In this document: piece after piece, positions 22,394 to 23,801 of the stretch
Numbering within the stretch: position 1 is the stretch's first letter
How the letters are laid out: the number at the start of each line of letters is the position of its first letter
From: Lachnospiraceae bacterium
GTDB taxonomy: Bacteria > Bacillota_A > Clostridia > Lachnospirales > Lachnospiraceae
Assembly: GCA_017613055.1 (NCBI GenBank)
Contig: JAGAES010000089.1
Coordinates: 1-23,801, forward strand
Length of the DNA stretch: 23,801 bases
Direction: 5' to 3'
The notes under the pieces: model-generated
Seen by the model: the letters and a program-made list of their open reading frames with translations, nothing else
What the model was told of the DNA's origin: nothing
The model's database searches: none
Program-made: the position numbers and the translations under genes

Positions 22394-22422
22394 TTGACAT
22401 TCTGCGGGTTTCCGTTTATAAC
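22394..22422 (+). promoter_or_regulatory. Promoter of hup
   Basis: TTGACA (22394-22399), 17 bases and TATAAC (22417-22422). It starts 3 bases after the terminator's T-tract. The leader is about 70 bases. Confidence 0.8.
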
Positions 22423-22498
22423 AATAGTAGCGGAAATGCAGAGAATAAGCGCTTTCCGTAGGGTTCTTACAAAATATTAATGTAGGAGGACATGATTT

Positions 22499-22780
22499 AT
22501 GAATAAGTCTGAATTGGTTGCTGCCATCGCTGCAAAGGCAGGCGTTACGAAGGACGCTGCTAAGAAGATGGTTGACGCATTCCAGGATGCGGTAACGGAA
22601 GAGCTTGCTAAGGGCAAGGAGAAGAAGGTTGCTTTGGTTGGCTTCGGTACTTTCGAAGTTTCCAAGAGACCCGCTAGAAGCGGCCGCAACCCGCTTACCG
22701 GCAAGAAGATCAAGATTGCTGCTTCCAACCAGCCTAAGTTCAAGGCAGGCAAGGCCCTTAAGGCAGCTGTTAACAAGTAA
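22499..22780 (+). CDS. hup: HU family DNA-binding protein
   Basis: 93 residues, the usual HU length. [15 protein letters not shown] with a helical N-terminal half for dimerisation, [14 protein letters not shown], then the DNA-bending beta-arm [14 protein letters not shown] with the conserved Asn-Pro, and [15 protein letters not shown] at the end. HU coats and bends the nucleoid DNA. AGGAGG (22484-22489) is 9 bases before the ATG. An earlier out-of-frame ATG at 22491 gives only MIYE-stop, ending across the hup start. Codon use (GCT, AAG, GTT) is far more biased than in neighbours, as in pckA, which suggests very high expression. It is placed before rqcP as in many Firmicutes. Confidence 0.96.
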   Translation: MNKSELVAAIAAKAGVTKDAAKKMVDAFQDAVTEELAKGKEKKVALVGFGTFEVSKRPARSGRNPLTGKKIKIAASNQPKFKAGKALKAAVNK

Positions 22781-22796
22781 TCTAAGGATTGCATTC

Positions 22797-22833
22797 GAGG
22801 CTGTTCGGCTTGCGCCGGACAGCCTCTTTCTTT
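22797..22833 (+). terminator. Terminator of hup
   Basis: A 12-bp stem GAGGCTGTTCGG (22797-22808)/CCGGACAGCCTC (22815-22826) with one T-G pair, loop CTTGCG, then TTTCTTT. Some readthrough into rqcP is likely, since no clear promoter is seen before rqcP. Confidence 0.85.
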
Positions 22834-22864
22834 CCGTAAGGGGTTATTGAGGGAGAATACGAAG

Positions 22865-23104
22865 ATGCGACTTGATAAGTACTTAAAAGTGTCACGTCTG
22901 ATCAAGCGCCGCACCGTTGCCAATGAGGCATGCGATGCGGGACGCGTCAGCGTGAACGGGAAGCCGGCGAAGGCTTCCGCAGAAGTCAAGGTGGGGGATG
23001 TGATTGAAATCGGTTTCGGAAACCGGCAGGTCCGCGCAGAGGTGACGGAGATCACCGAGACGACAAGAAAAGAAGAAGCGAAGGACATGTTCCGGTATCT
23101 GTAA
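22865..23104 (+). CDS. rqcP: S4-domain RNA-binding protein RqcP (YabO/Hsp15-like)
   Basis: 79 residues from the ATG at 22865 (GAGGGAG 9 bases upstream; an in-frame TTG at 22847 is rejected because the family starts MRLDKYLK). The S4 fold is complete: MRLDKYLKVSRLIKRRTVANEACDAGRV-type helix pair, then VNGKPAKASAEVKVGD and the strand IEIGFG. RqcP works with RqcH on stalled 50S subunits to add C-terminal alanine tails during ribosome quality control. The place between hup and divIC is the conserved one. It likely forms an operon with divIC and tilS. Confidence 0.93.
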   Translation: MRLDKYLKVSRLIKRRTVANEACDAGRVSVNGKPAKASAEVKVGDVIEIGFGNRQVRAEVTEITETTRKEEAKDMFRYL

Positions 23105-23120
23105 TGAAAGTGAGGCAGCT

Positions 23121-23486
23121 GTGAGTAAAGGAAGACTGGTGCGCGTCGGATCGCTGCGCGGAAGACTGATTCTTCTCGGGCTTATGGTCCTGATGGTTGC
23201 TTTCATTGTGACGGCCCTGATCTATTTACGTAAGAAGGATGAGGAAGAACTCGCAAAGAAGCAGGCGGAGAAAGCAAGACTGGAACGCCTGATTCAGGAA
23301 GAAAAGGAGCGGACCGCCGAAATCGCGGATTACCGCGCCTATATCGAAACGAAAAGCTACATTGAAGAAATTGCCCGGGAAGTACTCGGGCTTGTATATA
23401 AGGATGAGATTATATTCCGGCCGGTGCAGGAGATTGCGCCGCGAGGCAACGAGCTGGCGATTCCGACCGGAGGAGCGGGGCAGTAG
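23121..23486 (+). CDS. divIC: Septum formation initiator, DivIC/FtsB family
   Basis: 121 residues starting at GTG 16 bases after rqcP (GTGAGG 6 bases upstream). A short basic cytoplasmic tail (1-14), one transmembrane helix (about 16-37), a coiled coil (40-75, EEELAKKQAEKARLERLIQE) and the extracellular motif IEEIAREVLGLVYKDEIIFR (80-100) typical of DivIC. In cell division it joins DivIB/FtsQ and FtsL in the divisome. The genes normally found between rqcP and divIC in spore formers, yabP and yabQ, are missing. Confidence 0.92.
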   Translation: MSKGRLVRVGSLRGRLILLGLMVLMVAFIVTALIYLRKKDEEELAKKQAEKARLERLIQEEKERTAEIADYRAYIETKSYIEEIAREVLGLVYKDEIIFRPVQEIAPRGNELAIPTGGAGQ

Positions 23487-23495
23487 TCGGACGGA

Positions 23496-23801
23496 ATGAA
23501 ACAGACAGTGAAAAAGTTCCTGCGGGAACGAAAGATTCTCTCCGGCGGCGGAATTGCCGTCGGACTGTCCGGAGGAGCGGATTCCGTATGTCTGCTCCTT
23601 ATTCTGCGTGAACTGGCGGCGGAAGCCGGTTTCCCGTTATATGCGATCCATGTCCATCACGGAATCCGGAAAGAAGGGGCGGAAAGAGATTCCGAATTCT
23701 GCCGTGCCCTCTGTAAGCGGCTCGGCGTGGCATTTTCCGAATACCGGGTTGACGTGCCGAAAGAGGCACGGGAGCAGGGAATCGGCGAAGAGGAAGCCGG
23801 A
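23496..23801 (+). CDS. tilS: tRNA(Ile)-lysidine synthase, N-terminal part
   Basis: The first 102 codons, cut by the right edge. The PP-loop ATP site is VGLSGGADSVCLL (SGGADS at 25-30); AIHVHHGIRKEGAERD (49-64) and FCRALCKRLGV follow, as in TilS. The enzyme makes lysidine at C34 of the minor tRNA-Ile so that it reads AUA, and is essential. It starts 9 bases after divIC with GACGGA as a weak ribosome site. In Firmicutes it is usually followed by hprT and ftsH; spoIIE, which often separates divIC from tilS in spore formers, is absent. Confidence 0.94.
   Translation, partial: MKQTVKKFLRERKILSGGGIAVGLSGGADSVCLLLILRELAAEAGFPLYAIHVHHGIRKEGAERDSEFCRALCKRLGVAFSEYRVDVPKEAREQGIGEEEAG

Larger units (their letters stand above)
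22361..22439 (+). repeat. Three direct TAGCGGAAA repeats around the hup promoter
   Basis: TAGCGGAAA occurs at 22361, 22372 and 22428. The second and third continue as TAGCGGAAAATGC and TAGCGGAAATGC. One pair lies just before the -35 and one copy at the start point, which could form an operator. The first copy is in codons of the SDR gene. Confidence 0.5.

Overview
The window looks like chromosomal DNA of a fairly GC-rich, non-sporulating anaerobic Firmicute, most likely a gut or rumen member of the Lachnospiraceae or a close relative. The reasons are: AGGAGG-type ribosome binding sites and TTGACA/TATAAT promoters with 17-base spacers, often with a TGn extension; hairpin-plus-T terminators; a glycyl-radical-activase-like radical SAM protein; an ATP-type PEP carboxykinase; and a hup-rqcP-divIC-tilS cluster in Firmicute order but without the sporulation genes yabP, yabQ and spoIIE. 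No rRNA, tRNA, IS element, phage integrase or CRISPR array was seen.

Layout. 1-235: the end of pckA. 309-2893 (minus): a secreted, membrane-anchored GH5 glycanase, preceded by an SDR oxidoreductase. 3079-4588: biotin protein ligase, convergent with a histidine phosphatase. 4770-7583: a two-gene operon of a zinc-ribbon membrane protein and a fused ABC permease-ATPase. 7584-8370: an AT-rich island with no ordinary gene. It has its own consensus promoter and a terminator, and holds six or seven copies of a degenerate unit of about 57 bases that can be read as tiny peptides (G-R/W-Y-x-P). This is the strongest candidate for something undescribed. 8371-12584: a DUF2812 membrane protein divergent from a macro-domain/helix-turn-helix protein, then a VWA protein and a P-loop nucleotide kinase. 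12671-14101 (minus): prolyl-tRNA synthetase.

14320-17376 reads as one operon. It has two paralogous two-helix membrane proteins, a small Cys-rich protein (CxxxxxCxxxCxxC), an overlapping radical SAM enzyme and a HAD phosphatase joined by an ATGA overlap. The first gene seems to use a hairpin between its Shine-Dalgarno and its ATG. 17431-20445: a putative metalloprotease lipoprotein (HELMH), convergent with a DUF4353 lipoprotein. 20668-22374: an acyltransferase-like (E2/CAT fold) protein lacking the catalytic His, followed at 3 bases by an SDR. 22499-23801: HU, RqcP, DivIC and the start of TilS, which are housekeeping genes.

Most of the window is ordinary chromosome. The parts that known families do not explain are the 57-base repeat transcript, the Cys-rich/radical SAM/HAD operon with its membrane paralogs, and the fused ABC transporter with a zinc-ribbon partner.
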